Assembly (NCBI GenBank): GCA_965232165.1
Contig: CBDDOY010000002.1
Location: forward strand, 620,001 to 684,000
Direction: 5' to 3'
DNA: 64,000 nucleotides
Source: UBA2779 sp965232165
GTDB taxonomy: Bacteria > Spirochaetota > Spirochaetia > DSM-2461
Shown: piece by piece, positions 27,660-35,029 of the stretch
How positions within the stretch are numbered: position 1 is the first letter of the stretch
Layout: each line of letters starts with the position of its first letter
The notes under the pieces: model-generated
Database searches by the model: none
What the model was told of the DNA's origin: nothing
Seen by the model: the letters and a program-made list of their open reading frames with translations, nothing else
Made by a program: the position numbers and the translations under genes

Positions 27660-27688
27660 ATTATAACTCAATGCGCCCTGATTGTCAA
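27660..27688 (-). promoter_or_regulatory. consensus sigma-70 promoter of giant gene copy 2
   Basis: Minus-strand TTGACA (27683-27688), 17-bp spacer, TATAAT (27660-27665); identical to copy 1 at 14652. A second copy of TTGAGTTATAATT follows just downstream (27633-27645), partly overlapping the predicted 5' leader. Confidence 0.75.
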
Positions 27689-27693
27689 GTTAG

Positions 27694-27730
27694 AGCCCAT
27701 GTGGCAAGAGTTCAAATCTCTTCGCCGGCA
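27694..27730 (+). tRNA. tRNA 3'-end remnant, second copy
   Basis: Same fragment as at 14686 (T stem AAGAG/CTCTT, loop TTCAAAT, acceptor CGCCGGC plus A), duplicated with the giant-gene locus. Not a functional tRNA. Confidence 0.6.
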
Positions 27731-27741
27731 AGCTAACCTGA

Positions 27742-27765
27742 CCGTTCCTCTGGGGACGGCCTTTT
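27742..27765 (+). terminator. rho-independent terminator, second copy
   Basis: Same CCGTTCC / GGGACGG stem and T-run as at 14734. The homology between the two giant loci ends about 28 bp further on, near 14784 and 27793. Confidence 0.75.
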
Positions 27766-27849
27766 TTGTTTCGAAGATTTGAGTCTTCTTCATGGAACGC
27801 TATTCCCTTCTCCTTACCAAGGAAGCGTTTCAGCTTCAGCAGCCCGCGT

Positions 27850-28836
27850 TCAATGAGTCAAAGCAACACCGGCGACATATTCATAAGGGGTCAGAAAGCC
27901 AGGGCGCTTCCTGGGACGTGTGTTTAACCTGTATTCGAGCATAGCCACATCTTCATCGGAGATCAAGGCGTAGCTGGTCTTTTTAGGCCAAACCCGGCGA
28001 GTCAGACCGACGGCATTCTCAACACTGCCCTTTTCCCAGGAGCTGCAGGGATTACAGAAATAAGTATTGATCCCCAGCTTATCCCGAAGAGGATGATGAC
28101 GGCGATTTTCCTGACCGTTATCAAAAGTAATAGATCGGCGCATAGAGGGGGGCAGATCAATCAGCTTCTCAACGGGGGCTGCATTCATTTCCTTAGGAGC
28201 ACACCGAGGCAGCTTTGCCAGAAGTGTAATTCCCAGAACTCGCTCCTGAAGAACCATGAGAGCTTCTTTGCTCTGTCTGCTGACGGCTGTATCGGCCTCC
28301 CAGTGTCCTGCCTCCTGCCGAAGATCGACTTCGTCAGGACGATCTTCGATACCGGTCCGATTGGGTATTAGTGTGCGCCTGCCACGCTTTTGGTGCCGTT
28401 TTCGCCGATTTTTCCGTCCACAGACGAGATATTGTGTCAAATCCCGCCTTTTTTTAAAGATATACAAGTATATGGTCTCATGGCTGATGCTTTTCCCTGG
28501 AAGATCAATCTCAATTCTCCCTGCAATTTGCCGGGGACTCCATCCGGGTTCCAGTTTTTTAATGACATATTCACGTATAACCGGATCGCTGATCCTCTCA
28601 CGTTTCCTGCTTTGTCGCCTCCGGAACTGTGACCTGCTATTGGCCCAGTATGCCTGATATCGATTGTCTTCGGCGCTGTTGTTTTTGATCTCTCTCGAAA
28701 TGACCGAAGGGTTTCTATCAAGGCGACGGGCAATAGAGCGGATAGATTCTCCCCGGCGCCTGCCTGTCATAATTTCTTCTCGGTCTTCAGGGGTAAGGAC
28801 CCTATACAACCTCTTAGACTGTGATGTACATTGCAT
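27850..28836 (-). CDS. IS30-family transposase
   Basis: Protein of 328 aa, typical IS30 length. N-terminal helix-turn-helix (LTPEDREEIMTGRRRGESIRSIARRLDRNPSVISREIKNN motif region, residues 14-52) binds the element ends. The C-terminal DDE domain shows HWEAD, ITFDNGQE and the segment WEKGSVENAVGLTRR with the catalytic glutamate. The C terminus with RLNTRPRKRPGFLTPYE is diagnostic for the family. Reading frame is intact, so it may be active. The element ends were not delimited with confidence; the gene lies between giant gene copy 2 and an IS256 copy whose left end is only 23 bp from the start codon. Confidence 0.92.
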   Translation of the reverse strand: MQCTSQSKRLYRVLTPEDREEIMTGRRRGESIRSIARRLDRNPSVISREIKNNSAEDNRYQAYWANSRSQFRRRQSRKRERISDPVIREYVIKKLEPGWSPRQIAGRIEIDLPGKSISHETIYLYIFKKRRDLTQYLVCGRKNRRKRHQKRGRRTLIPNRTGIEDRPDEVDLRQEAGHWEADTAVSRQSKEALMVLQERVLGITLLAKLPRCAPKEMNAAPVEKLIDLPPSMRRSITFDNGQENRRHHPLRDKLGINTYFCNPCSSWEKGSVENAVGLTRRVWPKKTSYALISDEDVAMLEYRLNTRPRKRPGFLTPYEYVAGVALTH

Positions 28837-28859
28837 ATAGGCGGTCGCTCCTTGTTGTG

Positions 28860-30259
28860 AGATATAATCAAAAGTTGTGGATGGGGTAAAAAAAGAGCAA
28901 ATCCTTCTGTAAAATAATTGGTAATAAAGCCAAACAGAAAGGAGATGCTCTATGGAAGAGTTTACAACAAACGGAAATGATTCGGAAGTGCTGAAAAGCG
29001 AAACAGAATCGGTTTTGGATCAGGTTTTGCGGGAGGGAGCCAGAAAGATGCTTATTCATGCCCTGGAGTTAGAAGTGGAAGACTACATCAATGCCCATGA
29101 ACATGAGCGTGATCAGAATAATCAGCGCAAGGCTGTACGCAATGGCTACCACGCCCAGCGAAAAATTGTGACAGGGGCTGGTCAAATGCAAATCAAGGTT
29201 CCAGGAGTGGATGACAGGAAATTAAAGAGCAGGCGAGAGGATCGCTTCACCAGTGCCATACTGCCAGCCTATATGCGCAGAACTCCCAGTATCGACAACC
29301 TTGTTCCGGCGCTGTACCTCAGCGGTGTGTCCACATCCGCTTTCCAGACGGCTCTTGCCTCGATTCTGGGTGAAGGTATTGCCGGACTGTCGGCGACGAA
29401 CATAGTCCGCTTGAAAAGGTTCTGGGAAGATGAGTTTCTTCAGTGGGAGAAACGTGATTTGAAAGCTAAGGAATACGCCTGCATCTGGGTGGACGGCATC
29501 TACTTCAATGTGAGGCTTGATGATCAAAGGAGCTGCATTCTTGTAATCATGGGAGCTGACAGGGATGGGAAGAAGGAACTTCTAGCGGTCAGTGACGGAT
29601 ACAGGGAAAGCTCACAAAGCTGGAGGGAGATACTGCTCCAACTGAAAGCCCGGGGTCTCACCGCCGCCCCCAGGCTGGCCATTGGGGATGGTGCACTGGG
29701 TTTCTGGAATGCCCTGGATGAAATCTTTCCAGAAACAAAAAAACAGCGTTGCTGGGTGCACAAAACAGCGAATGTGTTAAACAAAATGCCCAGGAATCTC
29801 CAGGGCAAGGCCAAGTCAATGATTCATGAAATGTATATGGCAGATACCGAGCAGAATGCTCTTAAAGCCTATGACTTATTCATTGATTCCTTTCAGGCTA
29901 AATACCCCAGGGCCGCCCAGTGTCTGGAAAAGGACAGGGAGAAGCTGTTCACGTTCTACAAATTTCCGGCGATGCACTGGACTCACATCAGGACGACCAA
30001 CCCGATTGAGTCAACCTTTGCTACTGTCCGCCTTAGAACGAAGAGAACCAGGGGCTGTGGTTCAAGGGCGGCAACATTAAGTATGGTTTGGAAGCTCTGC
30101 CTGGAGGCTGAAAAGAACTGGCGAAAGCTACGTGGATACAAGCTGATCCCCAGGGTTATTGAGGGTGTGTTTTGTAAAGATGGAGTCTTCAAGGAAGAGG
30201 CCGCGTGAAAAAAATGAAGGATTTGAAATTTTCTCATCCACAACTATTGACAATAACTC
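28860..30259 (+). mobile_element. IS256-family insertion sequence, copy 1
   Basis: 1400-bp element, same limits as the copy at 54598. Ends are imperfect inverted repeats around AGTTGTGGATG. The flanking bases (left CCTTGTTGTG, right GTTATTTGGC) do not form a target duplication, unlike copy 2, which points to a rearrangement or deletion at this site after insertion. Confidence 0.85.
28952..30208 (+). CDS. IS256-family transposase
   Basis: Protein of 418 aa of the mutator-like transposase family. Motifs: CIWVDGIYFNVRLDDQRSC (first catalytic aspartate), LAIGDGALGFWNALDEIFPE followed by KKQRCWVHKTANVLNKMP (second aspartate and the family C-x2-H signature), and TTNPIESTFATVRLRTKRT (catalytic glutamate). 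Start ATG with GAAAGGAGATG upstream. It is about 98 percent identical to the copy at 54690; differences include E/K near residue 50 and C/Y in the IWVDG motif. Intact frame. Confidence 0.94.
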   Translation: MEEFTTNGNDSEVLKSETESVLDQVLREGARKMLIHALELEVEDYINAHEHERDQNNQRKAVRNGYHAQRKIVTGAGQMQIKVPGVDDRKLKSRREDRFTSAILPAYMRRTPSIDNLVPALYLSGVSTSAFQTALASILGEGIAGLSATNIVRLKRFWEDEFLQWEKRDLKAKEYACIWVDGIYFNVRLDDQRSCILVIMGADRDGKKELLAVSDGYRESSQSWREILLQLKARGLTAAPRLAIGDGALGFWNALDEIFPETKKQRCWVHKTANVLNKMPRNLQGKAKSMIHEMYMADTEQNALKAYDLFIDSFQAKYPRAAQCLEKDREKLFTFYKFPAMHWTHIRTTNPIESTFATVRLRTKRTRGCGSRAATLSMVWKLCLEAEKNWRKLRGYKLIPRVIEGVFCKDGVFKEEAA

Positions 30260-30528
30260 GTTATTTGGCAATGGTTCTCCATAATAATGCAAAGATGACA
30301 TTGACTTTTCCTGCACTGTTCCAGGACTCCTACGATGAGAAACTTCACAAACAGGCAAGTTTCCCAAGTCCTTTAGCCCGGGGTCTTCAAGCTGTTGGGT
30401 TGTCTACGTTTGTGGATAACCTGCAGACAAACACTATCTACGACTTCTTCAGCGTCGGCTACTTTATTGATGATGGTGAAAGAGACGGGGAGAGGGGCAT
30501 GAAGAGTACCGTTTGGAGACGAGTATAG
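30260..30528 (+). pseudogene. 3' fragment of an unidentified gene cut by IS256
   Basis: An open frame runs from the IS256 end to a TAG at 30526-30528, reading LFQDSYDEKLHKQASF, LARGLQAVGLSTFVDNLQTN and DDGERDGERGMKSTVWRRV. It has protein-like composition and its last 16 bp overlap the start of the pseudokinase gene, the kind of coupling seen in operons. The 5' part was probably removed by the IS256 insertion or a later deletion. Product not recognised. Confidence 0.45.
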
Positions 30529-31853
30529 TGCTTTATAATGATCATGTTGTTTTCCTTCCAAATGGCACCTTGATAGGTAAATGGCGCATTGAGTCGTTTA
30601 TTGGCGCAGGTGAACGATTCACCACCTTTCAAGTGACAGACAATAATGAAGCAAACTCATCCCGATATATTGCTAGGATTTCTCCTGAATGGTCAAATCA
30701 ATCTCCTGAAGACATAATCATACGACACCTTAAAAACTTCGATCATGGTGAATCATACAAGTGGGTGGATTCAAAAATATGCGACTTGTATGGTCCTAAG
30801 CTTAAATACGCTGTGTTCCCAGCCGTCGATTATAGCCTGGAATCGGCTCAAAACATGCCAGATCGCGACCTGGATACGGTTGTGAAGGATCTAGTTGAGA
30901 TTTTGTCCATTTTGAAAGAACTTCACGAATCCGGCTTCAATCATGGAAACCTGAAAACAACAAACATACTTAAATGGAAATCTCATTGGATTCTGGTTGA
31001 CGGTAAGAATGGACCCAAAGAGCAAATGGATGATGACCTAGTGAAGTTCTCTGTCTTCGGTAAAAAGATCCTTGCTATGTATGGAGTTGAAGAAGAAATA
31101 CTGACCGAGCTATTCCCTGGAGAACGCTCTGACCACACAGCACAGGCCTTTATTGACGCTTTGGAAGGCTACCGAGACGAAAGGTCGCGCGAACTGGCTC
31201 GGCGAAGGAAACGCCGTGAGGGCTTACTTAAATTCATACACATCGTGGATGAAGATAGTACAAAGGACGAAATACTATTTACAAGAGGTTCTGGCAAACA
31301 TGCGTATGCTTCTCCTCAACACCAAGTTAAGCTAAAGCAACGTTACGAGATTGCCATGGTTCCTGTGTCCGAGGACATCTTACGTGACCTACACACTGAT
31401 GTACACGAACTACCAGTCACCTGGCGTGAGGCTATTCAAATTTGCAACGCTTTGAGCACCCAGGACGGGCTTCCGCTTTGCTATAAGATTGACGGTGAGC
31501 GAATATTTTGGAACAAGAAGAAAGACGGATACCGCCTTCCTACAGAAGCGGAGTGGGATTATGCTTTTTCACTCCCAGATACTGGTAATAAGATAGAATT
31601 AACAACATCATGGGAGTGGTGTTGGGATGTCTGGGACTACGATTATTATGAATCGCTTAGAGAAGAAATGCCCATAGACCCCGTACGAAACCCTGCTCCT
31701 CAGGACACGGTTAGAAATCGGCCAAGGTATCGCGTTTTAAAGGGCAGTACGATTGGAGGTTCCCCGCATTTTGTAGGTGACCGAAACAACTATCGTGAAG
31801 ATCGAAGCTCACCCTTGATCGGATTTCGTTTGTCGAGGACTTTGGCTGAATAA
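30513..31853 (+). CDS. protein-kinase-like (pseudokinase) plus FGE/SUMF1-domain protein
   Basis: Protein of 446 aa starting at a TTG (30513); no ATG is available. Residues about 15-240 look like a Ser/Thr protein-kinase fold: GKWRIESFIGAGERFTTFQV is the glycine-rich start, and LHESGFNHGNLKTTNILKW stands where kinases have HRDLKPxNI. The catalytic aspartate is Asn, and the DFG position reads LVDGKN, so activity is doubtful. Residues about 280-446 are an FGE/SUMF1-type domain: WREAIQICNALSTQDGLP, YRLPTEAEWDYAF, WEWCWDVWDY and IGFRLSR. Kinase-FGE fusions are known (for example chlamydial Pkn1). The C-terminal segment does not show the C-ending codon bias seen in the giant proteins. No signal peptide, so probably cytoplasmic. 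Confidence 0.75.
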   Translation: METSIVLYNDHVVFLPNGTLIGKWRIESFIGAGERFTTFQVTDNNEANSSRYIARISPEWSNQSPEDIIIRHLKNFDHGESYKWVDSKICDLYGPKLKYAVFPAVDYSLESAQNMPDRDLDTVVKDLVEILSILKELHESGFNHGNLKTTNILKWKSHWILVDGKNGPKEQMDDDLVKFSVFGKKILAMYGVEEEILTELFPGERSDHTAQAFIDALEGYRDERSRELARRRKRREGLLKFIHIVDEDSTKDEILFTRGSGKHAYASPQHQVKLKQRYEIAMVPVSEDILRDLHTDVHELPVTWREAIQICNALSTQDGLPLCYKIDGERIFWNKKKDGYRLPTEAEWDYAFSLPDTGNKIELTTSWEWCWDVWDYDYYESLREEMPIDPVRNPAPQDTVRNRPRYRVLKGSTIGGSPHFVGDRNNYREDRSSPLIGFRLSRTLAE

Positions 31854-32199
31854 GCTGATGAAGGAGCAGGAAGGCTTCGGAACTTCAAATACGGTAGAAT
31901 AAGCCACTGCGGAATACCGGAATGAAATGAATGTGATTCAAAATTTCCTTGATGACGAAACAGTTCAAAGGGAGGGGGGGCCGTGGCAGGATACTTCACC
32001 TCCGCTATGTGAAATGGTATGAAGAGAGAAAGGAATACGCCTTGAGTGAAAAGTCTTTGGAATGAAGCTTGATGCTTCTGAGAGCCGATTTGGCGCTGTT
32101 GGGCCTTTTAGGGCTCTTCTTACCCGTGTGCCGATGCTCAGCAGCAGGTTGCCCGCCTCATCTTCGATTCACCGAATTTCTGTCTCCTTCAATAGGGCC
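31854..32199. other. gene-poor stretch upstream of rpmB
   Basis: No convincing gene on either strand. Contains a run of seven or more G near 31970-31980 and degraded-looking sequence. Probably decayed DNA between the accessory block and the housekeeping genes. Confidence 0.4.
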
Positions 32200-32229
32200 T
32201 TTACACTCTCAGCGGCATTCTGCTAAGAT
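32200..32229 (+). promoter_or_regulatory. possible rpmB promoter
   Basis: TTTACA (32200-32205), 18-bp spacer, TAAGAT (32224-32229), about 23 bp before the rpmB start. Reasonable match to sigma-70 but short leader. Confidence 0.4.
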
Positions 32230-32251
32230 GTTGTCGCTCAAAGGTGGTAAC

Positions 32252-32479
32252 ATGGCAAGAAAATGTACAATGTGCGGAAAGGGCACAATATCGGGGAACA
32301 GTGTCCCGCGAAAGGGTTTGCCCAAGAAAAAAGGCGGAGCCGGTCAGCATATCGGAGTGAAGTCTAAAAGGCTGTTTAAGCCTAACTTGGTGAAGATAAA
32401 AGCCCTTGTGGCAGGCAAGCCGAAATCAATGAAGATCTGCACCCGCTGCCTCAAGACGGGAAAATTCATCAAGGCATAA
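32252..32479 (+). CDS. rpmB: 50S ribosomal protein L28 (bL28)
   Basis: Protein of 75 aa, normal for bL28. The frame is open upstream to 32069, but MARKCTMCGKGTISGNSVPR is the family N terminus and an AAAGGTGG ribosome site precedes the ATG. Two CxxC pairs (CTMCG and CTRC) make it the zinc-binding (C+) form. Contains the KRLFKPNL segment typical of L28. Its last 11 bp overlap the 3' end of the convergent cyclodeaminase gene. Confidence 0.95.
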   Translation: MARKCTMCGKGTISGNSVPRKGLPKKKGGAGQHIGVKSKRLFKPNLVKIKALVAGKPKSMKICTRCLKTGKFIKA

Positions 32480-33677
32480 GGGCCTGTTCCAGAGAGCGCA
32501 GGAAGAACCCCACATCACTCACAATCCCTATGGCCTGGCTGCTGCCTCGATCCGACAGTTTGGTGACAACAGCCGGGTTTATATCGACACAAACGGTTTT
32601 AACCCAACTCGGCGTCATATTGCCTGTGCCGATGGAATGGAGCATGGAGGAGAGCATGATTATCATATCTGCTCCGGCAATGATTTCAGCATACTTGCCT
32701 TGAGCCTTAATCATGTCCATCTCGGTCTCGGGCAATGGGCCGTCATCCCGGATGGAACCGGCCAGGCAGTAGGGAATCCGGGAAGTGATTATCTCATACA
32801 TGATTCCGCTCGCCAGCTTCCCTTCCCTCATCATCCCCTGTATGGAGCCATGGGTATAGACGGTATTGATGGCCTCCATGTGGTTTTTGTGCCCTCCCTG
32901 TGCTGGAAGACCGCTGACGGTGTCCACTCCGAGGGAGGTGCCGTAGAGCTGAAATTCCAAATCATGAACGGCGATGGCATTGCCGCCGAGAAACCCGTCA
33001 ACCCAGCCGTCCCTTACCAATGATGCCAAGGCATCAGCCCCGCCTGTATGCACCACTACAGGCCCCGCGACGGCAATGATTCTGCCCTGAGTGTCCCGGA
33101 TATCCTTCATCATCCGGGCGACTTTTTCCGCCGCCTTTGTGGCATTCCTCTCGGAGGATACATTGTTGGACATGAAGGCAAACACATCGTCATCGCCATG
33201 AACTTCTGGAGGATACACCCTCACCGATGCAGTGCCGGTGAGAACGCTGTCGCCGACAACGAGGTCCCGCAGTTTGACGCACTCCGGCCCGTCTTCTCTC
33301 CACACTATAGACGCATCCATGCGCTGATTTCTCACCTGTCGCCATTTCCCGCCGAAAAAGACCTCTGAACGATGGTTGGTCGTGGAATAGAAATTCTCCG
33401 GAGCGGCCTTGTCTACGGACACAGTCTCCCATTGGGCCTCGTTTCCCTCCTCGCCTCTCATGCCAAGGGCATGGAGTTTCGTCGCGACATCATCCAGCCG
33501 CTCCTCATTGTCGGCCTTCAATAAAAGCCGAAGCATTGATTTCTGGTCCGAGAGTTTCCCTATGTCAAATCTATCGATTTCGTAATCGCCGCCTTCGGAG
33601 ATAATGAGATCGAGGATCCGGGTCAGCAAACCGCTGTCGATGAAATGATCTTGGTGGATCATCATTTTGTTTACCAT
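32469..33677 (-). CDS. TIGR00300-type (archaeal-type) ornithine cyclodeaminase
   Basis: Protein of 402 aa matching the family that forms the C-terminal part of ArgZ/AgrE and the stand-alone ornithine cyclodeaminase of Methanococcus (ornithine to proline plus ammonia, NAD-dependent). The N-terminal 90 residues (SGLLTRILDLIISEGGDYEI) form the LOR/SDH-type regulatory-like domain. The core shows AVAGPVVVHTGGADALASLV, GFLGGNAIAVHDLEFQLYGTSLG, GGHKNHMEAINTVY, SIRDDGPLPET and VCVDINPAVVTKLSDRGS. No N-terminal arginine dihydrolase domain is present, so it is the stand-alone form. It runs toward rpmB and lies 9 bp downstream of the SMUG-like gene on the same strand, likely as a pair. Function is from family knowledge. 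Confidence 0.82.
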   Translation of the reverse strand: MVNKMMIHQDHFIDSGLLTRILDLIISEGGDYEIDRFDIGKLSDQKSMLRLLLKADNEERLDDVATKLHALGMRGEEGNEAQWETVSVDKAAPENFYSTTNHRSEVFFGGKWRQVRNQRMDASIVWREDGPECVKLRDLVVGDSVLTGTASVRVYPPEVHGDDDVFAFMSNNVSSERNATKAAEKVARMMKDIRDTQGRIIAVAGPVVVHTGGADALASLVRDGWVDGFLGGNAIAVHDLEFQLYGTSLGVDTVSGLPAQGGHKNHMEAINTVYTHGSIQGMMREGKLASGIMYEIITSRIPYCLAGSIRDDGPLPETEMDMIKAQGKYAEIIAGADMIIMLSSMLHSIGTGNMTPSWVKTVCVDINPAVVTKLSDRGSSQAIGIVSDVGFFLRSLEQALMP

Positions 33678-33685
33678 AGCTTAAC

Positions 33686-34360
33686 TTATAGAAATTGACT
33701 TAACTTGTCGATGTAAAGTTGGATAAATTCATCGAGTTTCCGCCGCCTGTACTGCATGATCCACCGAGGATGAGGAAGGGCCTCGATCCGGTCAAAGAGA
33801 TTATGCCGGTTATTCATCCGCTGCAGATACTTGAAATTGTCTCCCTGCCCCATGCTGAAGGCCGCCCTCCTATCTCCTCCAGCCGCAATTTGGTCTTTCA
33901 TCGCCGAGACCATCCACTCATCCAGGGCGGCAGGCTGTCCTTTTAATTCATAGTAATTGATATTCCTGCCGGACTGCGTGAACCCAGCCGGGCTGAGCGC
34001 CGTCATGTAATAATGCTTATAAAAAAGCCCTGGGCCGCCGAAAGAGGAGATCATCCTATAGACAAAATCGCTGGAAAGCTCCGACCTGCCGGCAATGCTG
34101 TGCGCTATGCCGCAATCCGCGCCGAGTCTAACGGGATCGGTGAAACAGATGCCGGTGATACCCGCCCCGAAACGGCCGGGATTGATGCCGATGAGAAAGA
34201 TCCGTCTGCCATCGCCGTCTAGGAATTTCTTGTAGAAACGATGCATGACACGCCTTACTTCCGGTCTGCTGTAAGGCCAGAGGATTTCGATGTCTTTCGG
34301 CACAGAGGGAGGGGCTTGAAGTGAATCGAAGAATTCGATAATATTTTCACCAAAACTCAT
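33686..34360 (-). CDS. SMUG-type uracil-DNA glycosylase family protein
   Basis: Protein of 224 aa from the ATG giving MSFGENIIEFFDSL (an upstream ATG at 34396 would add 12 residues). The motif LIGINPGRFGAGITGICFTDPVRL matches motif 1 of the SMUG2-like glycosylases, and ALPHPRWIMQYRRRK near the end has the HPR of motif 2. It would remove uracil or oxidised pyrimidines from DNA in base excision repair. Divergent from pncA with about 55 bp between start codons, which must hold both promoters. Confidence 0.82.
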   Translation of the reverse strand: MSFGENIIEFFDSLQAPPSVPKDIEILWPYSRPEVRRVMHRFYKKFLDGDGRRIFLIGINPGRFGAGITGICFTDPVRLGADCGIAHSIAGRSELSSDFVYRMISSFGGPGLFYKHYYMTALSPAGFTQSGRNINYYELKGQPAALDEWMVSAMKDQIAAGGDRRAAFSMGQGDNFKYLQRMNNRHNLFDRIEALPHPRWIMQYRRRKLDEFIQLYIDKLSQFL

Positions 34361-34414
34361 CCAGCTTACACTATACCGAATGCCGCTTATCGGCAATGAG
34401 TATGAGGAAGACTA

Positions 34415-35029
34415 ATGGAAGCTCTCATTATTATCGATGTTCAGAATGACTTCTGCGCCGACGGCGCATTGGAGGTTCCCGACGGCGAAAAGGTGGTGCC
34501 TGTTATTAACGCACTGTCCGGACGGTTCTCTCTCACCGTGGCGACTCAGGATTGGCACCCGAGGGGTCATGTTTCCTTCGCATCCGCCCATGGAAGGAAT
34601 CCCGGTGAGACGATCAAGCTATCCTCGGACCCTCAAATGCTCTGGCCCGATCACTGTGTTCAGGGTAGCGAAGGCGCCGATTTTCACCCGAATCTTGATC
34701 TCCAAGCCGTGAATATGATTCTTCGTAAAGGCAGTTCTCCTCATCTCGACTCCTATTCCGCCTTCCAGGAGAATGACCATCGCACAACAACGGGACTGAC
34801 GGCCTACCTCAGAGGCATGAGGGTCAGCCGTGTGTACCTCTGTGGGCTGGCCACCGATTACTGTGTGTATTTCAGCGCCATCGACGCCGTTGAGGCGGGT
34901 TTTGACACCGTGGTTCTCATGGATGCCGTACGGGCCGTGGATATTCCCGCCGGAAACTTGGACAAGGCATTGGCGGCCATGAGGCAGAAAGGAATCCGTC
35001 TCATGCAGTCTAAAAAAATCCATGTATAA
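34415..35029 (+). CDS. pncA: nicotinamidase
   Basis: Protein of 204 aa converting nicotinamide to nicotinate. MEALIIIDVQNDFCADGAL has the catalytic Asp9 (IDVQNDF). The metal site is seen in TQDWHPRGHVSF, the catalytic lysine in ILRKGSSPHLDSYSAF, and the nucleophile cysteine in CGLATDYCVYFSAIDA. All three members of the Asp-Lys-Cys triad are present. The last 8 bp overlap pncB, so the two NAD-salvage enzymes are translationally coupled. Confidence 0.95.
   Translation: MEALIIIDVQNDFCADGALEVPDGEKVVPVINALSGRFSLTVATQDWHPRGHVSFASAHGRNPGETIKLSSDPQMLWPDHCVQGSEGADFHPNLDLQAVNMILRKGSSPHLDSYSAFQENDHRTTTGLTAYLRGMRVSRVYLCGLATDYCVYFSAIDAVEAGFDTVVLMDAVRAVDIPAGNLDKALAAMRQKGIRLMQSKKIHV

Noticed and set aside
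31740..31853. DGR variable region in the pseudokinase-FGE protein
   Set aside because: The segment before IGFRLSR has mixed third-codon bases and no downstream hairpin was seen.
33048..33368. Plus-strand frames antisense to the cyclodeaminase and other metabolic genes
   Set aside because: Shadows of strong family matches on the opposite strand.
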